Shown: piece after piece, positions 22,646 to 33,496 of the stretch
Numbering within the stretch: position 1 is the first letter of the stretch
Layout: the number at the start of each line of letters is the position of its first letter
NCBI GenBank assembly: GCA_945643635.1
Contig: CALZFC010000252.1
Location: 3,426,001 to 3,490,000 of the forward strand
Length of the DNA stretch: 64,000 nucleotides
Origin: Allodiplogaster sudhausi
Lineage: Eukaryota > Nematoda > Chromadorea > Rhabditida > Diplogasteridae
Direction: 5' to 3'
Translations under genes and position numbers: made by a program
Notes under the pieces: generated by a model
The model's database searches: none
What the model saw: only the letters and a program-made list of their open reading frames with translations
Told to the model about the DNA's origin: nothing

Positions 22646-25600
22646 ATGCTGCTGGGCCTTCTGCTCGGTTATCTGTCGGTGCTGGCCGGTGTATACTTGG
22701 CCACCGTTGCACTTATTCTCGCGGATCGCAGCTGGGGACGACTTCCTCAACTCTATCTCAGAATCGTCTCTGCCATCCAGGTAACCTTTATATCGACGAC
22801 AATCAAAGTGACTTTCAGAAAATAAGGCAATAAATTACGTTTATTCTCTGAATAGTTTTGAAATAGATAAAATTTAACAAAATCTAAAAAAAATCTCAAT
22901 GAAAAGAACGATTTACTTCAGGATTTCTTCCCTAAAGTGTATCCACCGAGTACTTTCGCTGGTGAAACGGAGTCGGCTTCTATTATCGAGAAGGTGAACT
23001 TTCCTTTCAATAATTTGTCATCACATTCTCTTGTTTCAATATTCCGCCCTCCTGGAATAGCGAAATTAGAATTATCCTGGGGAAAACTACAGCGGAGTTT
23101 ATCAAATCAGATTAGATGACGTGAAGACGTCAACCAGTTGATAAGATGAGAGTGACAGCTGTGGATTTGAGCCGAAGGGAACACAGCTGACGCGGCCCTC
23201 TCCGGATGGCCCCGCGCACTTTGGCTGTCTGCTTGAGCCGGGCAGCGATGACGAGAAGAGAGACTTCTTCCGCAAGACGGGCGACCTCATCCACTGCGGA
23301 CTCACTGCCATCGTCCAGGTTCCTTCTTCCATTTTTTGCTGCTAAATGTCCACGTCTTTTGTATGATTAATTGCATGTTGATAGATACAGTACCGTCCAA
23401 CATTGTTGGGTCCGCGATTAATAGGATTAATCCGATTAATAGGATTAATTAAATTAATTTAAATAATTCAAACTCAAATTGTGGAGCGGGGACGCATCGT
23501 CGTGTGGTTTTCTTTACAGGGAAGTGATTTTGCGGTATGGAATAAGTATTCATCAAGTTAAATTGCGAAAATGTCATAAAATGACAGAACTCTGAAAGGG
23601 AGGCTTTTCCCGCTGTTTAGCAGCAGTTTTGCATGAAAATATGATTTTTCTAAATTTAAGCCTTAAAAGTCGTGCAAAAGTAAATCGAAAGCTATTATTA
23701 ATTATGAAATCGTCCCACAAACACAATGAAAGCAAAATTGTAGCGGAATAATCACAGATAACAATACTCTAGTTTTTTGAGCATGCTTCTGGCATGGCCC
23801 GGCAGCGCATTGTGCTAAAGACCGGGGAAGAACCACCCTTTCAGATTTCTGTCATTTTATGACATTTTCGCAATTTAACTTGATGAACACTTTTTCCATA
23901 TCGCGAAATCACTTCTCTGTAAAGAAAACGACAAGAGAATGCGTCCCCGCTCCGCAATTTGAGTTTGAATTATTTAAATTAATTTAATTAATCCTATTAA
24001 TCGGATTAATCCTATTAATCGCGGACCCAACAACGTTGGGCGGTACTGTATGTGAGTGTTCATTCTCCACCAAAGGGTTCCTTCCCAGGACGACCTCTCG
24101 GGTGCCTTTTCGCTGGCTCCGACCTTCGTTGACTCCTTGAACGGCACTCGTCGTCGTCCCTCATGGAATGCTCTCCACTCCCTCGTCTTCAGCATCGGCG
24201 TCGCTTTTAGGTTTATATATATTTCCAAAAAGAAGAAATGTTATGTCTTGTTTCACGTCGATGAATTGTCATTATTCTTAAAAGTTAGAAGGAAACGAGG
24301 AATTGCTCCTTAATGTTTTCCTTCTCTTCCTAAACAGATTGCTGGTGCTTCTGCCGATTCGTCTGGTTCTCTTCGTCTCTTCCTTTGTCTGGCTCGCTGG
24401 CTGCGTGTGCTTCGTCTTCATTCGACGATTCAGACGTTCGATTGCATCCCAGTAGAGTCTGTCTAAGAATGCATTTATAAAAAGAAGAAGAACGACTAAA
24501 TATTAAATTAATATGTAAATTGAATACAATGACTTGTTCAGATCATGACAAAAGAATGAGAAATGTCCCCTTGCGTGTGAGAGCATGAAGTGACTATGGT
24601 CAACCATGAAGTTTACCCTCATTGTTTTGAGCGAGGCAGCGCGCGTACGTCTCTCGCGTGTACGCCCGTCTCTACTGCGCTGCCACTGGATTTATCGGAT
24701 TCTTTGAGAAGACGGAGAACCGACCGAGCAAAGGAGGTCAGCTGGCGCATTCTCTCCTCTCTTTTAATCCACGCCCTGAGCACTTATCACACCATGCAGA
24801 ATTGACCTTTCGGTATCACGCCATATTTATTGTTCTGTTCGACCTTCGATGGAACTCTTCAAGATTATTGTCACTGAATCTGCTTCGGCTGTCGTGGACA
24901 TTCTAAGATCTTTTTCTAAAGCATTTCGATGGAGTTCAGGCTTCGCGGTGTGTTCTCACCTCACTCCGAATGACACTCAAATGCTCTACTCTGACACGGA
25001 TCCCACTGGAGATGTCTGCTATGCCGTCACTGGCCAGAGGCACACTGGAATCATTGGTGCATTCTTTTCACTCATATCATCCAATATCATATGAACGCAA
25101 GAATCGCTATGATAAATAGTGTGTTGATTAAGGCGCAATGGAGTGTCTGGTGGAACGAGTGATCCCAGCGATTTGGCTGGACCGCGCCTGCCAGAGAGAA
25201 AGACATCTGTTCGCGAAGCAAGTCGTGTCTGCTGCCCAGGTCAGCTAGCGAGAACTCTTTAATCACAGATCGAGTTCGCTCTTCTTGCAGGGTACGCATC
25301 CGGTGATCTTCTACCCCGAGGGCTACTGCACGAACAACACGCAAGTTCTCCAATTTAGACGCTCGATCTTCGTCGAGGACGTCGACATCTTCCCGGTTGC
25401 CGTTCGGTCGGTTTTTCCACTAAAGAATATAAAATCTTCTTAAAAATTACATTCACTTGTAGCGTTATGTTAGATCCCTTGTTAGATTCGTAATTAGGTT
25501 GTGGTATGCAGACAGGAACCTCGCTTCGGAGACAACTTCTGGAGCGAGGACGAGTTCTACTTGTATCTCCTGCGTGTCCTCACTTCATGGGCCACCGTCT

Positions 25601-26242
25601 ATCATGTCACCTATCTCCCGGTGTTAGAATTTTATTTCATTTCAATGCAAGATAAACTTTAATGTTTATTAAAAATTAATAATAAATACTAAAAATGTAG
25701 AATGCGACGCCAGCCTGGAGAGACGGCGTCAAGATTCGCGTGCCGCGTTCAAGAAGCCATTGCCTCGGCCTCGCAGCGCACGCCTGCCATCTTTGACGGA
25801 AGCTTCTGGTACAAGTTAGTACATGCTTTTTCGAATTCAGCATTTTCATATTTGGATTATTATTACAGGAAATTAATATAAAATAACTGTTTAGTAGATT
25901 GTTTTTTGTTTAGGAAGCCGGAGCAGGAACGCGTGCTCGGCCAGCAGAGGGCGCTGCTCGCAACTCATCTCTGCCCCGAACTCATGCGAACTGCTCTCGA
26001 CACGTCGCCGAGGGCCGCTCTTTCACACAGGGAAGAGAACGGCCGTATCATCACTGTTAGTCTGCGGATTCTCTCATTCTTGCCATCATTAATTGTATAT
26101 TGAAGTAGTTGTCCGTAATTTGCAGGCCAAGTCGAATGCGGACTCGAGTTGCCATCGCTCAGCCGCGTCGGAGAACCACGGAATGACTGAGTGTTCCTCT
26201 GGCTCTCCCGGTTCCAACGCTCTCTGCGCATCTGCCAACTGA
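22646..26242 (+). CDS. GPAT3/4-like glycerol-3-phosphate acyltransferase
   Basis: Predicted ER membrane enzyme that acylates glycerol-3-phosphate to lysophosphatidate. Thirteen exons, all phase-compatible, encode 511 aa: 22646-22780, 22922-22993, 23151-23318, 24089-24210, 24338-24451, 24636-24736, 24940-25056, 25133-25239, 25291-25406, 25512-25622, 25701-25814, 25914-26055, 26126-26242. An N-terminal hydrophobic segment (L-L-G-L-L-L-G-Y-L) and another in exon 5 are membrane spans. Motif I is C-S-H-L-T-P-N-D (HX4D; family usually HTSPID). Motif II is I-W-L-D-R-A-C-Q-R-E-R-H, matching VWFERS..KDRH of GPAT3/4. Motif III is Y-P-E-G-Y with C-T-N-N-T after it (family FPEGTCINNT). The block R-F-G-D-N-F-W and L-T-S-W-A-T-V-Y is diagnostic of GPAT3/4 (nematode acl-4/acl-5 type). 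A splice-like TCTAAG lies one base before the ATG. The last 38 residues are S-rich and not conserved. Confidence 0.9.
23388..24048. mobile_element. palindromic TIR element 1 (MITE), 661 bp
   Basis: Ends are CAGTACCGTCCAAC and GTTGGGCGGTACTG, flanked by a TA duplication at 23386-23387 and 24049-24050. The arms of about 215 bp are near-identical inverted copies and carry an AT-rich ATTAATAGGATTAATC sub-repeat. The centre (about 23600-23835) is unpaired and encodes nothing. The TA target and CAGT start fit a non-autonomous Tc1/mariner-type element. It sits in intron 3 of the acyltransferase gene, which would be about 109 bp without it. Confidence 0.85.
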
Positions 26243-27214
26243 ACTTCCCTCCTATACAGAAGATATTTGCTATCCCAGTGGGCATCTGAAATATATCTTA
26301 GTCTTGTTGTCTTCATTTCAGCAGAGCTGAATAATTCCTTTTGCTCATTTATATTTAAAGGAGATCATAAGGGAAAAACTCCTACCACGATTGGCGGCCC
26401 GATCACTTAAAAGTACGGTGTTAGTAATCCTCAGAAATGGAGCTACTGCATCTCGCCTCTCTCCCAGAAACTTGTGGTATGGATAATGGGGCATGTGCGC
26501 CTATGTGACCCGGTCAATATAGGTTGCTCGAACCATTGAATAAATTTCTCGAGCATTTGTAGAATGGCCTCGTCGGCCACGGTGTGGTTCTACCAATTTT
26601 TTTGAAAATGGCCGGAATATAAAATATTCGCAAATTCAAAGTAGAGAATGCTGTTTATTTCCTCAGGGCAGAGAGATTTTTGTGACTTCGCGACACTTGC
26701 AATCTAAGGTTCTAGCTCGAGCCGACCAAATAAGTCGAAAAAACAGGACACTCTTAAATTCGCCGTAGATCTCCTTTAAACGAAGAAAGCGCGATTTCCT
26801 TCAGTTTTTTAAAGCACATTTACTAACCCTTATAAATAGTTTTGTACACGTGCTTCAACGCACATTTTTTCCATTGCGTAAATTTGATTAATGGAAATTT
26901 TGATTGCGAGTCCACGACGACTTATTATGTGTATACCTTCTGGATACGGTGTAGAATTATTGCTCCAAGCTAACGGATTCTTTTTATACATAGAGATAAA
27001 TCCTGTTCAACTCTAACGCAACGGAAATACATATGTATGTACCTGTTCCAGGTTTAAAAGATAAATGAGATCGTTGAAAGTTAATCACAATCACACCGAT
27101 AAAACTTGAATGATTTCTCTACATACATATGTATTAATATGGTGCCTATAATAAGATTATAAATGCTCGGTGATTGTGATTGACAGTTGATATTAATGTA
27201 AGCCTCGTCATGGA
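26243..27214. other. gap: AT-rich intergenic DNA
   Basis: No gene is supported. A small imperfect inverted repeat lies at about 27085-27185 (AATCACAATCAC facing GTGATTGTGATT) with nearby ATACATATGTAT palindromes. Confidence 0.45.
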
Positions 27215-27771
27215 ATGATAGAATCAGAAGTCATATTAGATCTTACATCGAATGAATCTTCAAGCACTGTCGAATTCACCACCGAAGAAGAAGGAATTTT
27301 TAAGACTCCTGTAGACATCGAAGGTTGTTGTCCTTTCTAAAATAATTTAACTTAGCCAAACAAAAGGCATGGACGCTGAAAGCACATGTAAAGGAACCTC
27401 GGCTCCCCGGGGCCACTTCTTCATCGCCTGCTATTTCGGTGTTTCAAGTGTCGTTGTTATGGAGCGAGTTGTAATCAAGTGTTCGACTTCTTCTGAAGTA
27501 TGATTACTTTGTGCTCACTGATGGTGAGAAAGGATACAATTCAGCTTCTTTCCTACCTGTCCCATTGGACTCAACCAGAGGGAGCAATACTTCTGGCGAA
27601 TTGCAAAAATCTCTTAGACACGAGAGGAGGAGAAGCTTCTCTGAAGAAGGCTCCGCTACCATTCGACTCAGCACTCCTCCACCCGCGGAAATCTCAACAA
27701 TTCTTTATCCTTTTGTTATATTTGGTTTTCTTATTTGGCCAACATACAAGCTTGAACCAGTAGGCGGATAG
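27215..27771 (+). CDS. candidate small membrane protein, 155 aa
   Basis: Three exons join in phase: 27215-27323, 27367-27452 and 27499-27771, with introns of 43 and 46 bp. The N-terminus is acidic and Ser/Thr-rich (T-S-N-E-S-S-S-T-V-E-F-T-T-E-E-E). The last exon holds L-T-D-G-E-K-G-Y-N-S-A-S and a basic Ser/Arg stretch, then a hydrophobic segment I-L-Y-P-F-V-I-F-G-F-L-I-W just before the C-terminus, suggesting a tail-anchored protein. No signal peptide or known domain. The second intron's donor (GTC|GTTGTT) is weak and other donors exist, so the exon 2 boundary is uncertain. Confidence 0.45.
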
Positions 27772-27954
27772 CTATTGAAGAGATGAATCGGTTTCTAAGG
27801 GAGGAAGTGGAAATGAGATAAACCGTTATTGAGACGTTGTGGTTGCTCTCAAGTTGTACTTTGTAGAACTGCATCAGACTTCCTGCACAGCCAGCGTCTT
27901 CCAGTCTAATTAAATTAAAATTTATTGTTAACACTTAGTTCATATATTTATTGA

Positions 27955-28508
27955 TTATCGAATTACATATAAACCACTAAAAAACAAAACGCAACGAATA
28001 TGTAAAATGTAAGCTGACACCCAATTTGGCTTATGTGTCGCATTGTAGAGAGTGTAGCACTCCTCAACGAATCCCTTCTCTTCGCAAGGAATGAAGAAAC
28101 CGAAAAAGGAACAATGATTCGGCAAGGTTTTCACATTGCACACATAAACTCGCTGCAATGTGCACAAGTTGCCGTTTGCTGGCCTTCATTTCAATTTCAG
28201 ACCTTTGAGAGTGGCTGGTTGTGGGCAGCAGGAAGTTTTTCTTAGCTGGTAAGAGTGCTAATGCACTCTCACAAGGAAGGAACATTTGGGCACAAACATC
28301 ATACATATTAATGATAAGCACGACATGCTAGAGGAATGAGAAGCTTACACTCCCAGAACAAAGATCATCGGGAGCTCTGAGAGTAACAGATACTCCCAAT
28401 GCACAAGGCATACCTGCAGATGAATCATAGCACTGAATGGAACGCGCGGGAGCGACGAAGAAAGAGCCGACGAGAAGGGCCGCGATGAAATCCGAGAGGA
28501 GAAGCAAC
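27955..28508 (-). CDS. candidate small cysteine-rich secreted protein
   Basis: Minus-strand exons 28508-28349 and 28152-27955 join in phase 0. The first carries a signal-peptide-like hydrophobic run (A-A-L-L-V-G-S-F-F-V-A-P-A-R-S) followed by I-Q-C-Y-D-S-S-A-G and two further cysteines. The second adds four cysteines (V-Y-V-C, N-H-C, I-P-C, E-E-C) and then a hydrophobic C-terminal segment that could be a GPI signal. The I-Q-C-Y start recalls Ly6 or nematode ET-module proteins, but the C-terminal CC..CN pattern of those families is missing. No in-frame ATG lies in exon 1, so a 5' exon is needed. Donor is AGT|GTAAGC and acceptor ATTGCAG. Confidence 0.4.
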
Positions 28509-28626
28509 CTTAATTGCAACGGTGAGAATGACCCGGAAATGGCAGTGGAATTGGACACTTCTCAGGGCGGACTCCGCATTCTGCATTCCCGCTCCGAGAA
28601 TGGCACGAATCATATAAATGCATAGT

Positions 28627-29158
28627 TACTCACAAACATTGCATTTCTGTGTACGAAATGCATTTCAGTCACTATCTTTTGTCATTCTAAATATAAAAAA
28701 ACAATCTAGAGGAATTATGTATGTATATATGTACATAGATAGCATAAAGCAAATGAAAACTATCATAGAATAGGCAGGATGCCACATCTTTAAAGATCGT
28801 GATAAAATTAATATCTAACCGAACAGAGCTCGTGGTCCTCATAGGTTGGCGCGGCTCGCTTTGTTGCTGCTTACTGTTTAGACCTCCACTTGAACGAAAA
28901 TGAAATTCAGATGCTGAGAAGAGACTGCGGAGAGCGAAAGTGAGAGATGGCACTCGAGAAAAAGAGGTGAGAGAGACTGAGATTAGGAGAGAGGGAGGAA
29001 ACAGAGATGCAGACAGATCGAAAAAGGTAAAAGAAGATGGGTCCTTTGCCTGCCTTCGTCTCTTCTCTCTCTCGAGATCCTTTTCATAACAGCACGCTTC
29101 TTGAAGGAGCAAAAAACAAGAGGGGAGAATGAACGCAACATGGCAGAGCTCAAGATGG

Positions 29159-29195
<37 letters not shown>

Positions 29196-29585
29196 GTACA
29201 GGTGAGGGAGAAAGGGGGAAATGAAGATGAAAGCTGTGAGGAGGGTAAAGAGAGAAGTGAGCGAGAAATAAAGAGAAAGAAAGAGAGAGAGATGAAGGGG
29301 AAGAGAAGACAGAGATCAGAAGGAACAACTTGAGGTAAAGCGATGAAAGCTGTTCCACTCTCTCTTTGACAGACATTTTCCGCCTTTCTCATAAGATAGG
29401 CAATAAAGGAGAAGAGAGGGCCATGTATTGTGAGGGGAAGGCGATCGAGAAGGAAAGGTGGAGGGAACGAGAAGTTTAGCATCACAACACTGATATACTT
29501 CCTGTATATTCTATGTTCAAACCATTCATAATGAAGGGAAGTGTTTGTGGAACTGTGCGTGAATTGATGAATGCATCCATCACTC
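28627..29585. other. gap: GA-rich low-complexity DNA
   Basis: GA tracts at about 28970-29030, 29163-29196 and 29270-29300 give long minus-strand S/L-rich frames (229 and 145 codons) that I treat as compositional. No gene is supported. Confidence 0.55.
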
Positions 29586-29589
29586 ATGA

Positions 29590-30036
29590 CAAATCTTTAT
29601 ACTATTCATAAGTGACGAGTGTTTCTCTGATCAAGGGCGGCTGTTGATCTCTCGAGTGTTGCGACAATGGAACATGTCAATTTCAAGGCAACCCCACCCT
29701 CACTAGACTCTTCTTTGCTTTTTAACACAGTGAGGCAGAAGTTTTTAATGTTGATTTAATGGCTGTCTGTGTCGATAATGCATTTTTGAACGAATTTCAA
29801 AGTGTTCCTTCGACTTCGCAGCTACGCAACATCCCATTTATTGTCGTGTGCCGCTTATATACAAAAACAACGAAGTTGCCTGTTAGTTAGAGAGGATTTT
29901 AGACAAGACTGAAGATGACAGTAAAGATTCCTTTCTCAATGACAACAGAGTAGGAGGAGGACGAAAGGCTCTCTTCAGCTTCACCCTCCGTATGCTCCAA
30001 GCAGATGAGGAGGCAGTCCTTCGTCTAGAAATCTAA
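29590..30036 (+). CDS. 3' part of an unrecognised gene
   Basis: Three exons join in phase: 29590-29675, 29731-29842 and 29887-30036 (TAA). Intron 1 is 55 bp with an excellent acceptor (TTTTTAACACAG); intron 2 is 44 bp. The frame reads S-D-E-C-F-S-D-Q-G-R-L-L-I-S-R-V-L-R, then E-A-E-V-F-N-V-D-L, V-P-S-T-S and I-P-F-I-V, and ends acidic. The order 'short strand, S-x-x-C, helix, E-A-E-V-x-x-V-D-L, P, I-P-F-I' is reminiscent of a thioredoxin-fold (glutaredoxin/GST N-terminal) domain, but this is only a pattern impression. The 5' end is not found. Confidence 0.4.
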
Positions 30037-30583
30037 ATTAACAGCAAAGTAGTAAATCAATCCTCATGCTTAAATCTGTGACATCTACGCATGTATAATT
30101 TATTTTTTAACTGCAATGTACATTGTTAGGGAGAGCTAGAATGAGCGTGTATGTATCTTGCCAATCGGACGTTGTTTCCCTTCTCCCATTCTCATGTGTA
30201 ATTCCGTTGAGCCCTTTGACCCACCAGGGGAAATTAACGCTTACTCTCGCCTGTCAGCAGAATTTGCTGTTTGTTGGTCGGTTCCAATGAAAACAGCAGA
30301 CACCATAAATAAAAGAGAGGGAAGACAGGCATAGATAAAGAAGGACACGAAAACGAACTGCATTGGCCCTTCAGATCGCTTGCCGAATCCGTTCAGCATA
30401 TACGGAGCAAGTCCTTCATTCAGGAATCTACAAGGGACTATTTCAAAGTTGCGAAATAAATATCTTCTATTTTATTTTCCTATACTTAGTGAGTGTTCAC
30501 AAACTCTTATGGGACCTCCCTACTTTTCAGAAAAGCCAGGACTAGTGTTGTCCACGAAATGGAAGAAGTTGTTTCTAAGCCAG
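30037..30583. other. gap: no supported gene
   Basis: AT-rich DNA with short open frames on both strands near 30363-30595. Nothing is recognisable. Confidence 0.45.
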
Positions 30584-30727
30584 GCAGTAGATTAGTAATC
30601 CCTGTGCTGACTCGACTGCGTCGTCCCTTTTGGCTGCCCGGTTGAGGAGACCCCCTTCGCAGAGGACAGCCAGGACGAGAAGAAGAACGGCCACTCCATG
30701 CAGAAGCAGCCAGCGGCACCCGGACAT
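30584..30727 (-). CDS. candidate small secreted peptide precursor
   Basis: The minus-strand ATG at 30727 lies two bases after a 3' splice-like TTGACTTCCAG. The 47-codon frame starts with M-S-G-C-R-W-L-L-L-H-G-V-A-V-L-L-L-V, a classical signal peptide, followed by a dibasic K-R-D-D site and a stop at 30584-30586. It could be a small neuropeptide-like precursor, or the first exon of a larger secreted protein spliced at GTCGAG or GTCAGC near 30615. Not recognised. Confidence 0.4.
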
Positions 30728-30759
30728 GGCTGGAAGTCAAGGGCTAAGCGGTCTTCTTG

Positions 30760-31902
30760 TCAGAGATAAAGCATGAGCGCGATCAAAACAAAATAACACC
30801 GGTATTAAAATGGTTAAAAAATATTTTAGACAAAATAAAGATTAGAATAAGGTCTATTTCATTGGATGCTTTTTCGCCGAGATATTTCTATGGTAACATC
30901 AGCATTCTCTATGACTATCTATTAGGAAAAAAAAATAGGAAAAAAAAACAAGTTCGCAGAAATTTAATCAGTACCTCTACATAATTTCTTCAGAAAGATT
31001 AGTAACTAAGGAGAATTTTTACTTGTTATAAAAGATTGTCGATAACATGAAGACCACCAATTTCTATTGGAAGCGCGCAAGAGAACGCTGGAGGCGGCAA
31101 TGGGCCGGCGATGGGCGGCCAGCTCGTGAGAGAAGAAAGATTCTGTCTCTCTCGTTTCTCTGCGCTTTCTCTTCTTTCTCACTCTTCTCTCCTCCTCGCT
31201 CGTCCGTCTCTCGTTTCTCTGCGCTCTCTTTTCTTCCTCACTCTTCTCTCATCCCCGTTCGTTCGTCTCTCGTTCACCTTTCTTTCTCGCGATCTCTCGT
31301 GATATTTCCGAAAATTCTCCATTCCAATCTCTATTTTTTATGTGGTCAAATAATTGTAACACAATTTATTTGAAGAAGCGTCTGATATTCCAAGTTGATA
31401 GAATTGGCGATAATCACATGAAATTTGAAAGGAAGGTCTACTTGGCTGCGCCAGTCATCCGCTGCATACAAGAATGAAATAGAAGAAGAAAACTCCCTCC
31501 AAAGTCGTCATCGAAATGGGGGCTGAGGATGGCGCCGGAGCATAAAAACATTAGAGGACACGCGATTCTCTCTGCTGGCTAAAATGTTGTCATGAGTTTG
31601 CAGTATTAGTAGAGAGAGAGAGAGAGACAGGCAGACAGAGAGAGGTAGAGAGAGGGGGAGAGAAAGAGAGAGTACAAGAAAGAGGGAAATAAATGGATAC
31701 AGAAGCTTCGCGTGCGAAGAAATGATGGCCACGCGGACTTGCTAACGAATTGCGGGTGACTTCCGGCTGCCGTCCAGAAAGAGGAGAGAGGGAGGAGAAT
31801 ATTCGGCAGAGATCATGCTGAAGCTCTACCACTGCGGGTAGCTGTTTCACCTCTTTCGGTTCCACACTTTCTCTCTTTCCCATTCTCTTGAATTCCCTCG
31901 CC

Positions 31903-31980
<78 letters not shown>

Positions 31981-32540
31981 CTCTCTCTCTTCTCTCTCGT
32001 TCTAGCTCTCATTCTAGCTGCATCCACCCACAACATCCACGCAAGCACACGCATAGATATTTCAAATGCACGGATTGCTACACAATGTCAACTGATAGAT
32101 TCTTGCGCAAGTCTTAAAGAATTCAGAATAAAGCACGATGGAGTGAGAGATTAGTCTAATCGCCAGATGTTCGATTCCCCTAGGAATACAGCGGAACGAA
32201 AGGAGGACAGCCTCGTGAAGAAACAGAATGGGATATAAGGAGTAATTCTAGCAAACATAGGAGGGAGATTTTACGACGAAATAAGAATGTTGAATCTCCA
32301 CGATGTTCTCTTTAATTGTTCATTAGCGGTGCCGTATGCTTTATTCGTATGTGTGATTCAACCAATAAAGGAGGATAGTAAAGCTGAAGGTGCGTGAATT
32401 CGCCTGCTACTGGAGGTTTATAAATTATTAGTGTGGGAGAATGAATAAGTGTTGGGGATTCTCAGAAGAATCAACCAAGAAGTATCAAGAAGATCGACTC
32501 AAATGTTTGAATTTCAAGCGTTGTCCGATCGAACCTAAAA
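30760..32540. other. gap: CT/GA-rich DNA between the small-gene region and the ShKT cluster
   Basis: It contains interrupted CT repeats at 31140-31300, GA at 31612-31672 and a large (CT)n array at 31907-31996. A plus frame starting at 31047 (M-K-T-T-N-F-Y-W) runs straight into the CT repeat. No gene is supported. Confidence 0.5.
31907..31996 (+). repeat. (CT)n microsatellite, left border of the CT-poor block
   Basis: About 45 CT dinucleotides with one or two single-base breaks. It is the last long CT array before the 32-43 kb gene cluster. Confidence 0.95.
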
Positions 32541-32557
32541 AAATATATAATTGACGT

Positions 32558-33496
32558 TTAAAGAAAAGATCCAAATTCTTTTAACCAATCTTCAATGCAC
32601 AGTAAATAAAAAGAGTTTTGATAAACCTCGCAGATTTTGCAGGTGCGCTTGCACGCGGCCTGAACCTGAGGTCCGAATTTGGCGTCAAAGCAGAGCTTCT
32701 GAAAAGATAGCTATTTCTTTATTTTTCTACTATCATCAATAAAAAGAAACCCCCAAAAAACAGAGCGTAAAAGGACGCCGGAGTAAAATATTACAAAATA
32801 AAAAGGAAAATATTCGATAAGTAAAATGAATCAAAGAAAAGAATCGAACCTGCATTTCAACGCACTGATCTCCCGCGTCATCACGGCAAGCGGCTTCCAT
32901 GCAAAGGCCACACGTTCCCGGGCAGAGAGCCTAGGCATCATTTTTTCATCCTTATTCTCTCTATTACAAAAGAGGTATGGCATTGCATAGCAAAGTCTTG
33001 AAAGGGTGCCGAAGATGAACCAGAACCTTAGCTGTTTCCGGGAAATCCTTGCAGATGTCCTTCGTGCAGCCTCCGGGAAGTCGCACATCTAAAGAAGAGA
33101 ATGAAAGTGGCTAACGATTCTTGACTGAGAGAGAACCTTGGGGATCCTTGCAGTTGTAGTTGGGGTCGCGGCAGCAAGTCCGGCATGTCTTGCGGCATCT
33201 CTTCGCCATGGCATCCAGACGCGGGAACGCGCATTCGTCCGCGCGGCCGCCGCCTGCCTTGGGCGGGAAGACCTTTGAGCACACCAGCGTCGTCTGCAAT
33301 TTACACGTTCCTTATCAGGCTGACAACTCAGATGATTAACTAAAAAAGAGAATGTGCTATAATGATATATAAATAGAACAACCCTAACATCATCGACGTC
33401 ATCGCAGGTGTCGGCGTTGGCCGTGCATTCTTGTTCAGCTGCAGAGAGTCCAAGAAGAAGAAAGAGGGAGAGGCAAACGACGCTTCCCTTCATCAT
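32558..33496 (-). CDS. secreted ShKT-domain protein 1
   Basis: Minus-strand gene with five exons: 33496-33389, 33293-33137, 33088-33027, 32930-32850 and 32698-32558 (phases 0,1,0,0), about 182 aa. The signal peptide contains V-V-C-L-S-L-F-L-L-L-G-L-S-A. Three cysteine-rich modules follow. The first spans exons 1-2 and ends C-R-K-T-C-R-T-C-C-R-D-P. The second is split over exons 3-4 and ends C-P-G-T-C-G-L-C. The third is a canonical six-cysteine ShKT (C-R-D-D...C...L-C...C-K-R-T-C-K-I-C). ShKT modules occur in nematode surface, secreted and peptidase-associated proteins; no catalytic domain is present here, so function is unknown. After the last module about 23 non-conserved residues precede the stop, or a donor at GAG|GTTTAT may lead to a further exon. 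It is oriented opposite to the other three ShKT genes. Confidence 0.8.

Noticed and set aside
31470..31560. Minus reading C-S-G-A-I-L-S-P-H-F, like a trypsin-family segment
   Set aside because: The catalytic A-A-H-C does not follow and no other protease motif or splice-linked exon is nearby.
31590..32054. Minus-strand 154-codon E/R-rich frame
   Set aside because: It is the reverse strand of a (CT)n array with short flanks. Charged repeats of this type recur at every CT array.
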